Notes: a model not told the origin generated them from the sequence alone. Positions 38,815-47,547 are shown, numbered from the stretch's first letter. The stretch is DNA of 64,000 nt from Microbacterium sp. H83 (GCF_001650405.1 NZ_LWCU01000013.1:1-64000); one strand, 5' to 3'. Numbers and translations: made by a program.

Positions 38815-39144
38815 ATGGGACGACTGCGGTACGACGGCACCTCCGAGCCGATCCTCATCGACGATGAGACGCTCGCGCACCTCAAGGTGATCATCGGCAC
38901 GAAGCTGCGCCGCCAGGAGAGCTTCATGCTGACCTGGCGCCCTCGCGAGGGCGGCGATCCGGGACGCGTCACGGTGTGGGTCCATCCCGCGATCCCGCTG
39001 CAGTTCCTCTTCCAGTCGGGCGACCACCAGCCCATCGAGAAGCGCCGTGTCGAGGACATGATGCGCACCCTCAACGCCTCCGGCGAGCTGGTGATCGACG
39101 ACTACGTGCAGACGAGCGTCGTCGACGGCGGCGTGCCCGCCTGA
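38815..39144 (+). CDS. DUF7882-type small protein
   Basis: 109 residues. [20 protein letters not shown], then [19 protein letters not shown] and [13 protein letters not shown] match the recurrent Microbacteriaceae protein now called DUF7882 (often mislabelled ATP-dependent DNA ligase). The family's role is unknown; a compact alpha/beta fold is likely. Divergent from pgi, convergent with the flavodoxin-like gene. Confidence 0.8.
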   Translation: MGRLRYDGTSEPILIDDETLAHLKVIIGTKLRRQESFMLTWRPREGGDPGRVTVWVHPAIPLQFLFQSGDHQPIEKRRVEDMMRTLNASGELVIDDYVQTSVVDGGVPA

Positions 39145-39147
39145 CCT

Positions 39148-39759
39148 CTACTCCGCGGGGTACGCCTCGGCCTTGAGGATCCGCGCGAGGTGGGCGGCGT
39201 TGCGCGCAGCGGTCGCCGTCGCCGCCGCCGTCTTCTCGGGCGTCTCGGGGAGATCCTTGTAGTCGACGCCCTGCATCGCCTCGCCGTTCCAGTAGACCGA
39301 CGTCTGCGCGGGCACGGTGTACCCGACATCGTTCAGCGCCTGGAAGAGGATCGCCGAGATGTGGTGCGCGCCGTCCTCGTTGCCGACGACGCCGGCGATC
39401 GCGACCTTGTCGAACAGGATCGGTCGACCGTCGTCGTCCGTCTCGCCGAGCTCGGCATCGAGCCGCTCGAGCACGCGCTGGGCGACACTCGAGTGCTGAC
39501 CCATCCACGTGGGCGTCACGAAGACCAGGATGTCCGCGGCGAGGACCTTCGTGCGCAGCGTCGGCCACTCGTCCCCCTCGCCCATGTCGGCCTCGACGCC
39601 GGGGCTGATCGCCAGGTCCACCGCGCGCACGGTCTCGCCGGTCACGCCATGGGTCGCGAGGGCGGCCAGGATCTGCGAGGCGAGCAGGTCGGTGCTCGAC
39701 TCCGCGGGGGAGGGCTTGAGGGTGCAGGAGATCGCCAGGGCAGTCAGTCGTTCGCTCAT
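39148..39759 (-). CDS. Flavodoxin/NADPH-dependent FMN reductase family protein
   Basis: 203 residues. Flavodoxin fold: N-terminal ISCTLKPSPAESSTDLLAS phosphate-binding region, VFVTPTWMGQHSSVAQRVLERLD flavin loop, and VAIAGVVGNEDGAHH. Resembles WrbA/NQO-type or FMN-reductase proteins using FMN and NAD(P)H. The two annotated genes converge with only 3 bp between the stops. Physiological role unknown. Confidence 0.85.
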   Translation of the reverse strand: MSERLTALAISCTLKPSPAESSTDLLASQILAALATHGVTGETVRAVDLAISPGVEADMGEGDEWPTLRTKVLAADILVFVTPTWMGQHSSVAQRVLERLDAELGETDDDGRPILFDKVAIAGVVGNEDGAHHISAILFQALNDVGYTVPAQTSVYWNGEAMQGVDYKDLPETPEKTAAATATAARNAAHLARILKAEAYPAE

Positions 39760-39866
39760 GCGTCGACCCCATCACGCCGCGGGACGCGGCAACAGGGGCT
39801 GTTGCGCGGAGCCCGCCTGCGCTAGAGATATCCTGGTAAGACCCCGCCGTTCAGTCAGGAGACCCC

Positions 39867-40070
39867 GTGATCCTCAGCTTCATCTTCTTCTTGGTCCTCT
39901 TCCTCGGAGGGTTCTGGCTGCTGGGTCTTGCGCAGTCGATCCCGGACTTCCAGGGGCTCGTCTTCGTCGCCGGCATCCTCGCCGTCAGCCTCGCGCTCGC
40001 CTTCGCCATGCGTCAGCGCGGCTCGGCGACGCGTCGTGACGACAACTGGTCGGGCAACGCCACCGAGTGA
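39867..40070 (+). CDS. Small two-helix membrane protein
   Basis: 67 residues from a GTG. Two hydrophobic segments (residues 2-21 and 31-48) followed by a short Arg-rich tail (MRQRGSATRRDDNW). A TAGAGATATC element upstream (about 39822-39833) could include its -10. No family recognised; hydrophobic pattern, codon bias and spacing support a real gene. Confidence 0.6.
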   Translation: MILSFIFFLVLFLGGFWLLGLAQSIPDFQGLVFVAGILAVSLALAFAMRQRGSATRRDDNWSGNATE

Positions 40071-40074
40071 TGCT

Positions 40075-40677
40075 CTAGGCGCGTCGCGCGAGCCTGGCCT
40101 CGAGCGTCGCGCGCACCGCGGGCCACTCCGGCTCGATGATCGAGTACTCGACGCTGTCGCGAAGCGCCCCGTTGCGGTACCGGCTGATCGCACGCATCAC
40201 GCCGTCCTGCTTCGCCCCCAGCCGCTCGATCGCCGCACGGGACTGGAAGTTCACCCACTGCGTCGTCAGACCCACTCGGTACACCCCGAGCTCCTCGAAG
40301 GCGTGTCGGAGCAGCAGGAGCTTCGACTCGGCGTTGGTGCCGGTTCCGTGGGCCGACGGCCGGTTCCAGGTATAGCCGATGTGGAGTCGAGGGACGTCGT
40401 CGACGATGTCGTAGTACGAGGTCAGTCCGAGGGTGCGTCCCTCGGCGTCGAACGCGGTGAACGGGATCATCCCGCCCGTGGCCACGAGGCCGATCCGGCG
40501 GTCGATCTCGGCCTCGAGGCCCTCCGGCGACGGCACCGACGTGTACCACGCGTTCTTCCACAGGTCGCCCTCGCGCAGCGCGTCGAGCAGGCCGTCGTGG
40601 TGCGATCTCTCGAGAGGGCGCAGCTCGACGAGCCGGCCGGTCAGGGTGAGGGGCGCCGGGGTGATGCGGAACGTCAT
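40075..40677 (-). CDS. GNAT family N-acetyltransferase (RimJ/RimL-like)
   Basis: 200 residues. Begins TLTGRLVELRPLERSHHDGL, typical of RimJ/RimL-type acetyltransferases; contains the acetyl-CoA pyrophosphate-binding region (AHGTGTNAESKLLLLRHAFEEL) and the later TQWVNFQSRAAIERLGAKQDGV segment. ATG 40677 chosen over an in-frame TTG at 40689. Target (a small molecule or protein N-terminus) unknown. Confidence 0.9.
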   Translation of the reverse strand: MTFRITPAPLTLTGRLVELRPLERSHHDGLLDALREGDLWKNAWYTSVPSPEGLEAEIDRRIGLVATGGMIPFTAFDAEGRTLGLTSYYDIVDDVPRLHIGYTWNRPSAHGTGTNAESKLLLLRHAFEELGVYRVGLTTQWVNFQSRAAIERLGAKQDGVMRAISRYRNGALRDSVEYSIIEPEWPAVRATLEARLARRA

Positions 40678-40685
40678 GCTGACAT

Positions 40686-41078
40686 TCAATCAGCGCCGAG
40701 CGGGTGGGCGCGGACGAGCATCCGCTGGTAGGCACTCACGATCTCGACCGTGACGCCGAGCTCGAAGGCGAGGCTCGCGAGGTGCGGGCCCCGCACTCGC
40801 TCCGCCTGGGCGTACGCGCCGGGCGTGATCAGCTGGCGCGCCGCCCACTCGTCGGCGCGGTGCTCCTGTCGCGCGCGCAGCACGGGGTCGGCGGTCGGCG
40901 CGTGGCCGAGCACGGCATGCGCGAGCTCGTGCGCGAGCACGCTGCACGCCGTCCGTGCGCTCATGCCCGGTGCCAGCCGGATGGTCGACGTCGTCGGCTC
41001 GAACCCGCCGCACGAGGGCCCGGGGCGCTCGATCACACGCAGGCCGTGCTCCTCGACCAGGCGGAGGAGACGATCCAT
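40686..41078 (-). CDS. ImmA/IrrE family metalloendopeptidase
   Basis: 130 residues with zinc motif HELAH in SVLAHELAHAVLGH and a downstream ADEWAARQLI helix typical of ImmA/IrrE. Such peptidases cleave or inactivate partner HTH repressors. The HTH protein encoded 42 bp upstream on the same strand (41121-41507) is the likely partner, mirroring ImmR-ImmA of mobile elements. No prophage genes are nearby, so it may be a free-standing stress or regulatory pair. Confidence 0.88.
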   Translation of the reverse strand: MDRLLRLVEEHGLRVIERPGPSCGGFEPTTSTIRLAPGMSARTACSVLAHELAHAVLGHAPTADPVLRARQEHRADEWAARQLITPGAYAQAERVRGPHLASLAFELGVTVEIVSAYQRMLVRAHPLGAD

Positions 41079-41120
41079 GCGTCCTCCCGGTGGTGGTGCG
41101 TGGCGATCGCCCGCAGCGTG

Positions 41121-41507
41121 TCAGTCGTAGAGGTCGTCGGTGTCGTCACCGTGCGCGACGTCGGAGTCGAAGGCGACCTCTGGGCGATTATCGCGGGTGC
41201 CGGGGACATCGGAGCGCGGGCGCAGAGGAGTGATCGTGGCGGAGCGCCGACCCGCCTCCGCGCGGAGCCGCTCCTCCGCCCGGCTGAGCACCATGTACGG
41301 CTCGACGTCGACGGCCGCGCTCACGGCGTACACGACGGGGACCGGGATGGCGCGCTTGCCGGTCACGTAGTTGTCCAGGGCGCTGCGGGCGATGCCGATC
41401 TCGCGCGCCATGGCGGCGATGCTGCTGCCCGCGGCCCCGATCTCCGCGCGGAGCTGGCGACCCACGGCGGCGTTGTAGTGCTCGGCCGGTGTCTTCACGT
41501 GAGTCAC
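41121..41507 (-). CDS. XRE-type helix-turn-helix regulator, partner of the ImmA-like protease
   Basis: 128 residues from GTG 41507 (an ATG at 41540 would add 11 unconserved residues). The N-terminal HTH (VGRQLRAEIGAAGSSIAAMA, then REIGIARSALDNYVTGKRAI) is a Cro/CI-type domain; the C-terminal tail is acidic and disordered, a good protease target. Co-directional with the ImmA-like gene. Divergent from another small HTH gene at 41593, with an 85-bp shared region. Confidence 0.78.
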   Translation of the reverse strand: MTHVKTPAEHYNAAVGRQLRAEIGAAGSSIAAMAREIGIARSALDNYVTGKRAIPVPVVYAVSAAVDVEPYMVLSRAEERLRAEAGRRSATITPLRPRSDVPGTRDNRPEVAFDSDVAHGDDTDDLYD

Positions 41508-41592
41508 GATAGCACCGGCGCGACGCCAGGATGCCGTCATATTGCGCTCTGATCAGCTTGAATGCGTCCGTGTGCGGCGTTACTGTCTATGG

Positions 41593-41811
41593 GTGACGAC
41601 ACATACGCGACGAATGGTGGCATCCGCGGTCGCCGCCGCTCTGACCCGAGCCGGGCGGACGCCCGAGTGGCTGGCCGCGCAGACGTCCCTCTCGCTCGAC
41701 TCCCTGCGACGCAGACTCGACGCAGACCACGACTTCACGATCACGGACCTGGCCGAGATCGCGGCCGCGCTCGACGTTCCCGTCTCCGCCTTGCTGCCGA
41801 GCGGGCGCTAG
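41593..41811 (+). CDS. Small XRE-type HTH protein
   Basis: 72 residues from GTG 41593. HTH of the Cro/CI type (AALTRAGRTPEWLAAQTSLS, then LDSLRRRLDADHDFTITDLA) spanning the whole protein. The TACTGTCTAT sequence just upstream contains a plausible -10, suggesting a leaderless or near-leaderless mRNA. Together with the ImmA/XRE pair it may form a three-gene switch. Confidence 0.7.
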   Translation: MTTHTRRMVASAVAAALTRAGRTPEWLAAQTSLSLDSLRRRLDADHDFTITDLAEIAAALDVPVSALLPSGR

Positions 41812-41821
41812 CGTAGGAGCC

Positions 41822-42751
41822 ATGAAGACCGTTCCCTTCGGCACCTCGTCCGCCCCCGCCGTCATCGCCGGCATGATGCGCATCGACGACAAGGACGACG
41901 CGCAGATCCGCGAGCTCTACGACGCCGCTCGAGGAGCCGGCATCGACTTCTTCGACCACGCCGACATCTACGGCGGGAGCATGCACCTCTGCGAGTCGCG
42001 CTTCGCCGAGGCGCTGCAGCTCGGCGCTGCGGAGCGCGACGAGATCGTGCTGCAGACGAAGTGCGGCATCAATCCCGCCGAGGGGTCCTTCGACTTCTCG
42101 TACGACCACATCATGCGCCAGGTCGAGGGGTCGCTGACGGCGCTGCGCACGGACCGCATCGACGTGCTGCTGCTGCACCGCCCCGATGCGCTCGTCGAGC
42201 CCGAGGAGGTCGCGCGCGCATTCGACGAGCTCGAGGCGGCGGGCAAGGTGCGCGCCTTCGGCGTCTCCAATCACACGCCGCGCCAGATCGATCTGCTGCG
42301 CACCGCGGTCGACCAGCCGCTCGTGGCGAACCAGCTGCAGCTGTCGATCACGCACGCGCCGATCATCGCGCAGCCGATCGCGATGAACATGGCCGACGAG
42401 CCGCAGAGCGTCGTGCGCGACGGCGGCGGCATCGTCGAGTACTGCCGCATCAACGGCATCACGGTGCAGGCGTGGTCGCCGTTCCAGGGCGGGTTCTTCA
42501 CGGGCGTCTTCCTCGGCAACCCGGAGTACGCCGAGCTCAACGCGGTGATCGACCGTCTTGCGGCCTCCCACGGCGTCTCGCCGATCGCGATCGCGACGGC
42601 GTGGATCACGCGGCATCCCGCGAAGATGCAGGTCGTGCTCGGCACCACCACGCCGCAGCGTGTCCAGGATGCCGCGGCGGGCGCCGAGATCGAGCTGACG
42701 CGCGCCGAGTGGTACGAGCTGTTCCGCGCGGCGGGGCATCTGCTTCCCTGA
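41822..42751 (+). CDS. Aldo/keto reductase (YdhF-like)
   Basis: 309 residues. AKR motifs: FDHADIYGG (Asp and Tyr of the active site), TKCG (Lys) and LLLHRPDALVEPEEVA (His), and a C-terminal NADPH-binding IATAWITRHPAKMQVVLGT. Reduces aldehydes or ketones with NADPH; physiological substrate unknown. Begins 10 bp after the small HTH gene. Confidence 0.93.
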   Translation: MKTVPFGTSSAPAVIAGMMRIDDKDDAQIRELYDAARGAGIDFFDHADIYGGSMHLCESRFAEALQLGAAERDEIVLQTKCGINPAEGSFDFSYDHIMRQVEGSLTALRTDRIDVLLLHRPDALVEPEEVARAFDELEAAGKVRAFGVSNHTPRQIDLLRTAVDQPLVANQLQLSITHAPIIAQPIAMNMADEPQSVVRDGGGIVEYCRINGITVQAWSPFQGGFFTGVFLGNPEYAELNAVIDRLAASHGVSPIAIATAWITRHPAKMQVVLGTTTPQRVQDAAAGAEIELTRAEWYELFRAAGHLLP

Positions 42752-42765
42752 CCGCCGCGAACCGC

Positions 42766-42782
42766 CGAGCCGCGGCGGCTCG
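42766..42782 (+). terminator. Short terminator-like hairpin after the aldo/keto reductase
   Basis: CGAGCCG-CGG-CGGCTCG, a 7-bp stem with a 3-nt loop, 14 bp past the stop codon. No T tract. Confidence 0.4.
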
Positions 42783-42802
42783 CCGTCGTCTACCCTGAAC
42801 AC

Positions 42803-43183
42803 ATGCCGTTCCTGTTCTCGCTCCTCATCATCGCGCTGATGGTCGGCGCGATGATCGACATCATCCGGCGCGAGGACTCCCAGGTGCGGTTCCTGCCGAA
42901 GCTCGCGTGGCTCGTCATCGTGGTGCTGCTGCCCCTGATCGGCAGTCTGCTGTGGTTCGCGATCGGCCGCGAGTACTCGGAGGCGGGACTCCGGATCCCG
43001 CGGATGCGTCCTGCCGGACGGCCGTCGCCGCAGCCCGGGCCGCCGCCCGCTCCGGCGCCTCCCATCGACACGCGGACGACCGAGCAGCAGATCGCCGACC
43101 TCGACCGCGAGATCGAGGAGTGGCGGCTGCGGGCCGAGATCGAGAAGCGCAGGAACGAGGGTGAGGAGCCCGCAGCGGGCTAG
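42803..43183 (+). CDS. PLDc_N-domain membrane protein
   Basis: 126 residues. Two membrane helices (residues 2-20 and 34-54) around DIIRREDSQVRFLPKLAW, matching the phospholipase-D-nuclease N-terminal (PLDc_N) family. A Pro-rich linker (about residues 65-95) and a charged coiled-coil tail (EQQIADLDREIEEWRLRAEI) follow. No catalytic domain. Its TAG stop lies in a CTAG shared with the convergent gene's stop. Confidence 0.85.
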   Translation: MPFLFSLLIIALMVGAMIDIIRREDSQVRFLPKLAWLVIVVLLPLIGSLLWFAIGREYSEAGLRIPRMRPAGRPSPQPGPPPAPAPPIDTRTTEQQIADLDREIEEWRLRAEIEKRRNEGEEPAAG

Positions 43184-43986
43184 GCGCTCTGCTCGCGGTC
43201 GAACGACTCGCGGACGGCACCCTCCAGCTCGGGGTGCGCGAAGGCGAAGCCGGCGGCGGTGAGCGTCTCGGGGAGGACCCATCGGCTCTTCAGCACCAGC
43301 TCCGTCTCGGTGCGGATGCCGATCGCGCCGAGCTCCAGCATCCACCGCGGCATCGGAAACGCGATGCGCACGCCGAGCACTCGCCGCACGGTCGCCATGA
43401 AGGCGGCGTCGTCGACGGGATGGGGAGAGGCCGCGTTGATCGAGCCGTCGAGCTCGGGGTGCTGCTCGAGGAAGTCGATGATGCGGGCCACGTCCTCGAT
43501 GTGCACCCAGCTGAATCGCTGACGGCCGCGAGCGGCGCCGAACACGTGCCCGGTGCCTGCTGCGCGACGTGCCCTGCTCACCGGCCAGCGACCGTCGTGG
43601 TGGGCGCCGCCGAGCCCGAGCCTCGCGAGAGTGCGCAAGGGCCTCAGCACCCCGCCGTGGCCCAGCACGATCGCGCTGCGCAGAGCCACACGGCGGGTCG
43701 ACGGCAGATCGTCGGCGAACAGCGCGCGCTCCCAGGCCTTCGCGACCTCGACCGAGAAGCCGGAGCCGATCTCCCCGCCCCCGGCGAGTCCGATCACGAG
43801 GGAGGCGCCGTCGACAGCCGCGTCGACGGCGTCCTGATCGCCCCAGGCGATGTCGGCTCCGGTGCGGGAGATCGTGACGACCTCACGGCCCGCCGCCCGG
43901 AATCGCGGCACGAGGTATCGGCCCATGAAGCCGGTCGAGCCGCCGATCACGACCCGGCCGCCGGGTGCGTCGATGTGGTCGGTCAC
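43180..43986 (-). CDS. TIGR01777-type NAD-dependent epimerase/nucleotide-sugar-like protein
   Basis: 268 residues from a GTG overlapping the upstream DUF4166 stop (GTGA). N-terminal GGSTGFMGRYLVPRFRAAG is the Rossmann loop of the YfcH/TIGR01777 group; WVHIEDVARIIDFL and the C-terminal DUF1731-like LVLKSRWVLPETLTAAGFAF are characteristic. The extended-SDR catalytic YxxxK is not obvious, as is normal for this branch. Function unknown; linked to cell division or DNA-damage genes in some bacteria. Confidence 0.88.
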   Translation of the reverse strand: MTDHIDAPGGRVVIGGSTGFMGRYLVPRFRAAGREVVTISRTGADIAWGDQDAVDAAVDGASLVIGLAGGGEIGSGFSVEVAKAWERALFADDLPSTRRVALRSAIVLGHGGVLRPLRTLARLGLGGAHHDGRWPVSRARRAAGTGHVFGAARGRQRFSWVHIEDVARIIDFLEQHPELDGSINAASPHPVDDAAFMATVRRVLGVRIAFPMPRWMLELGAIGIRTETELVLKSRWVLPETLTAAGFAFAHPELEGAVRESFDREQSA

Positions 43987-44612
43987 GCGGTCTCGCTCTC
44001 GATCGTGTACTCGAAGAAGCCGATGTACTCGTAGACGCGGCCGAGGAGCGGCGCGTCGATGGTCATGGCGACGTGGTGGCGTGCGCGCTCGTCGTCCCAT
44101 CGCTCGACGAGTCCGATGCGCGGGCGGAGGAACGCCGGCGCCGCCAGCCGCAGAGGCCCGAGGCGCAGGCCCACCCTGCGGATGGTCAGCACCACCGCGC
44201 CGTCGCGCACGTCGATGTCGAACGTCGTGACGACGGTGCGCCGCGGGCCGATCTCGTTGCGGAGGACGCCGTTCGGGCCGAGCGCGACCGTGTCGGGCAT
44301 GACCCAGGTGCGCCCGGGCAGCTCGAAGTGACGGACGGCGTCGGCGCGGCCGTCGACCGTGCGGTTCTCGATGCGGAACGGGACGTCGCGCTCCCATCCG
44401 GCGAACGCGACGCCGAGAGCCTCGGCGATGCGGAACGCGGGCCGGAGCCATCGGTGCCGCGATCCCGCCGTCGTGAAGGTCCCGCGCCCCACGCCCACGT
44501 GTCCCGGCGGGATGGTGCGGAAGTACCACGCGGTCTTCGGATGCAGCTCCGCGATGCGCGTCCCGAGCGCACGCTCGTACGGCGAGGCGGAGGCGGAGTC
44601 GGCGTCGGTCAC
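43983..44612 (-). CDS. DUF4166 domain protein
   Basis: 209 residues with the DUF4166 pattern: PKTAWYFRTIPPGHVGVGRG near the N terminus, DVPFRIENRTVDG, and the C-terminal YEYIGFFEYTIES. No enzymatic motif is visible. Often found next to TIGR01777 genes, and here it is translationally coupled to one (4-nt overlap), so the two probably act together. Confidence 0.85.
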   Translation of the reverse strand: MTDADSASASPYERALGTRIAELHPKTAWYFRTIPPGHVGVGRGTFTTAGSRHRWLRPAFRIAEALGVAFAGWERDVPFRIENRTVDGRADAVRHFELPGRTWVMPDTVALGPNGVLRNEIGPRRTVVTTFDIDVRDGAVVLTIRRVGLRLGPLRLAAPAFLRPRIGLVERWDDERARHHVAMTIDAPLLGRVYEYIGFFEYTIESETA

Positions 44613-44649
44613 CGCTCCAGCCTACGGATAGTCGACCGACTGAACGGCC

Positions 44650-45666
44650 TCAGGCGGTCGCCTCGCGGAGCCGCACGAGCCTCTCGTGTCCGGTCTCCTC
44701 GAGCTCGGCGATGCTCTCGCGCGACTTCAGGAACTCGGAGAACGAGCGGTAGCCCAGCGCCTTCTCGCTGAACGACGGGTCCATGCGGCGCATGTGCGTC
44801 TTGACCGCCGAGCTGTGCAGCCACTCGTCGGCGTCCGCCTTGCCGTGCCCGAGCCGGAGCGCGCGCTGCAGCAGCTTGGTCGCCTCGCCCTGCTCGTCGA
44901 GCGAGGTCTGCTCGTCGAGGGTGGTCTGCTCCTCGAGCTTGCGCTGCTCCTCGATCCGGCGCTCCTCGGCCTTGGTCGGCGACTTCGCCGCCCTGGTCGT
45001 CTTCGCGGGAGGACGCGACTTCGCCTTGGCGGCGGGCTCCGCCACCGGCTCGGCGACCGGCTCGGCGACGACCTCGGGAGGTGCGGCGGACTTCACCGGT
45101 CGGACCACGCCCGGCAGCGAGTCGTAGGCCTCGAACTCGTCGCAGGCGGCGGCGAGCGACTTCGCGGTCGAGCCTGCGACCCCGACGCCGATCACGTACC
45201 GGCCGAGACGCTTGCACCGCTGCGCGAGGGGCACGTAGTCGCTGTCGCCGGCGACGATCACGACGTGCGTGAGATCCGGGAGCCGGAACATGTCCTCCAC
45301 GGCGTCCACCGCGAGGCGGATGTCCGCGCCGTTCTTGGCATACGCCGCCGCGGGGAAGAGCTGGACGAGGTCCACGGCGCGCGCGACCAGCTGCGACCGG
45401 TACTCCGCGTTCACGGGCGCCGACCAGTCGGCGTAGGCGCGCGTGAGCACGAGAGTGCCGAACGAGGCGGCGTAGTCGATGATGGCGCCCACCTCGATCA
45501 TCGCGCGACGGAGACGCTCGGTGACCTCGGGATCGTCGGGGTTGTCGGCGATGCGCTGGCGGTCCTTGCCGTACGCGTTGCGGCCGTGCACGCGGTCGTA
45601 CCAGGAGATGACGATGTTGTCGAAGTCCAGGTACACCGCCACGCGGGCGTCGGTCGCCTCAGCCAT
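44650..45666 (-). CDS. NYN-domain protein with C-terminal LOTUS/OST-HTH domain
   Basis: 338 residues. NYN (PIN-like) nuclease domain: VAVYLDFDNIVISWYD (residues 8-23, metal Asp residues), KNGADIRLAVDAVEDMF, and VVIVAGDSDYVPLAQRCKRLG. A linker follows with the repeat AEPVAEPVAEPAAKAK and a Gln/Glu/Leu-rich helix (KLEEQTTLDEQTSLDEQ). The C-terminal OST-HTH/LOTUS region contains DADEWLHSSAVKTHMRRMDP and ALGYRSFSEFLKS. Such proteins are RNA-binding or RNA-degrading. The start overlaps the oxidoreductase gene end by 8 nt. Confidence 0.85.
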   Translation of the reverse strand: MAEATDARVAVYLDFDNIVISWYDRVHGRNAYGKDRQRIADNPDDPEVTERLRRAMIEVGAIIDYAASFGTLVLTRAYADWSAPVNAEYRSQLVARAVDLVQLFPAAAYAKNGADIRLAVDAVEDMFRLPDLTHVVIVAGDSDYVPLAQRCKRLGRYVIGVGVAGSTAKSLAAACDEFEAYDSLPGVVRPVKSAAPPEVVAEPVAEPVAEPAAKAKSRPPAKTTRAAKSPTKAEERRIEEQRKLEEQTTLDEQTSLDEQGEATKLLQRALRLGHGKADADEWLHSSAVKTHMRRMDPSFSEKALGYRSFSEFLKSRESIAELEETGHERLVRLREATA

Positions 45667-46654
45667 CGGTCCGCCCCTCCTTCGGGTACCGCACTCCGAT
45701 CTGGGCGCGGATCTCGTCGAGCGTGCCCATGATCGCGACGCTCTCCGCGATCGGGAGGATGTCGCCCTCGAGAAGGCCGTCGCCCACGAGGCGCTCGGCC
45801 GCCAGGGCCTGGAACTGCATGCCGCGTCCGTCGACCTCGGAGGCGTACTCCTCCATGACCGCGCCGTCGGGCCCGACCACGCGGAAGGTCGTGGGCGTGT
45901 ACCAGACGGTGTCGATGTCGATGCGCGCCCTGGTGCCGATGACGCTCGCGACGTTCGGACCCGCGGCGCGGGAGGAGGAGAGCGTCGTGGAGACCGCGCC
46001 GCCCGCATGAGTCATGACCGTGGCGACCTCGGCGTCCGCCCCGGTCTCGACGAGACGGCCGACCGCTCGGACGTCGGCGGGCGCGCCCAGGATGTCCCAC
46101 ACGAACGAGATCGGGTAGATCCCGAGGTCGAGGAGCGCGCCGCCGCCGAGCTCCAGCGCGTTCAGCCGGTGCGAGGGATCGGAGGGGAGCAGCTGCGTGT
46201 GGTCGGCGCTCACGGCGCGGATCTCGCCGAGGGAGCCCGCGGCGATGATCTCCCGGATGCGCACCATGTGCGGCAGGTACCGCGTCCACATCGCCTCCAT
46301 CGCGAGCAGCCCGCGCTCGGCGGCGAGCGTGCGCAGATCGTCGGCCTCGGCGCGGTTCAGCGTGAACGCCTTCTCGACGAGCACGTGCTTGCCGGCCTCG
46401 AGGGCGAGTCGCGCGTTCTCGTGGTGCATCGGGTGCGGCGTCGAGACGTAGATGATGTCGACGTCGGGGTCGGCGACGAGCGCCTCGTACGACGGGTGGG
46501 CGTGCGCGATGTCGAAGCGCGCCGCGAAGGCGTCGGCCGACTCCTGAGAGCGCGAGCCGACGGCTACGAGGTCGAGCCCTGCGGTGCGCAGATCGGATGC
46601 GAAGGAGCCGGCGATGCCGCCGGTCGCGAGGATTCCCCAACGAAGACCAGTCAT
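45659..46654 (-). CDS. Gfo/Idh/MocA family oxidoreductase
   Basis: 331 residues. NAD(P)-binding WGILATGGIAGSFASDL, the EKAFTLN motif (Lys of the family's EKP) and the C-terminal alpha/beta domain with GGGALLDLGIYPISFVWDI. Sequence type resembles dihydrodiol/D-xylose dehydrogenase-like members. The ATG at 46654 is chosen because MTGLRWGILATGG starts with the Rossmann strand. Substrate unknown. Confidence 0.9.
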   Translation of the reverse strand: MTGLRWGILATGGIAGSFASDLRTAGLDLVAVGSRSQESADAFAARFDIAHAHPSYEALVADPDVDIIYVSTPHPMHHENARLALEAGKHVLVEKAFTLNRAEADDLRTLAAERGLLAMEAMWTRYLPHMVRIREIIAAGSLGEIRAVSADHTQLLPSDPSHRLNALELGGGALLDLGIYPISFVWDILGAPADVRAVGRLVETGADAEVATVMTHAGGAVSTTLSSSRAAGPNVASVIGTRARIDIDTVWYTPTTFRVVGPDGAVMEEYASEVDGRGMQFQALAAERLVGDGLLEGDILPIAESVAIMGTLDEIRAQIGVRYPKEGRTDG

Positions 46655-46691
46655 CGTCTCAGCGTAGAGGGTCGCGCCGACGGCCGGGCGT

Positions 46692-47547
46692 TCAGCGTGC
46701 CGCGGCGAGCGACCGCTGCGGCACCAGGGGGAAGACCTGCTCGGCGATGCGCTCGAGCTCCTCGTCGAGCGGCGAGGCCTGGACGAGCAGCAGGGTGATG
46801 CCGGCATCCGCGTACTCGTGGATGCGCTCGGCGACCTGCTCGGCGGTGCCCACGAGGTCGGGACGCAGCCCGCGCGTGCCGACCGAGTACTCGCGCCGGG
46901 TGAGCTCGAGCGACAGCTTCGAGTTGCGCTGGAACTCCTCGAACGAGGCGTAGCCGGGCGAGTCGGGGTCGACGGTCGTGATCCGCTCGAGCTCGCGTCG
47001 GGCCTCGGCCTCGGTGTCCCGCACGATCACGTACGCCGGCATCCCGAACTCGGCGATCGGGCGTCCGTGGAGTCGCTCCGACCGTGCGTTCATGTCCGTC
47101 ACGTTCGCCCGCACCTCGTCGAGCGTGCCGCCGTGCATGACGTACGCGTCGGCGAACCCGGCGATCGACTCGCGGCCGGCCTCGCTCTCGCCGCCGGCGA
47201 AGATCACCGGGTGCGACGAGGGCTTCGGCTCGACGATCGTGCCGTCGAGCGAGTAGTGGGCTCCGTCGAACGAGAACGGCGTGTGCTCCCAGAGCCCGTT
47301 CAGCACCTCGTTCGGTGACCGCGAGGATCGCCGCCGACAGCGACCACGCCTCGAGACTCGGCGCGTCCACGCCCTTGCGATCGTTCAGGTAGAGCTCGGG
47401 CACGAGGGTCGTGTGGAAGCCGAGACGGTCGGCCGTGACCGACACCTCGCGGATGTACTCCCAGGTGGCGGCCATCCGGCCCTCGTCGGCGACGTTGCGG
47501 AGGAACCCGCCGTACACCGGCGTCCAGTACCCGAGATCGAGGGCCAT
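46692..47547 (-). pseudogene. Broken SfnG-like FMNH2-dependent (dimethylsulfone) monooxygenase
   Basis: N-terminal part (47547 down to about 47310) reads MALDLGYWTPVYGGFLRNVA and continues to SAAILAVTE in one frame. The C-terminal part (47306-46692) resumes in another frame at VLNGLWEHTPFSF and runs to the natural end. The segment linking them in intact luciferase-like proteins (about 75-85 residues, including the GRF-N-V-SAWW active-site stretch) is missing, and the join shifts the frame (total 856 bp, not divisible by 3). This is a deletion pseudogene. Intact homologues oxidise dimethylsulfone or alkanesulfonates for sulfur. Confidence 0.85.

Noticed and set aside
45001..45075. Short tandem repeats that could hint at a CRISPR or minisatellite
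   Set aside because: They are in-frame repeats encoding the AEPV linker of the NYN protein; units are only about 12 bases with no spacers.
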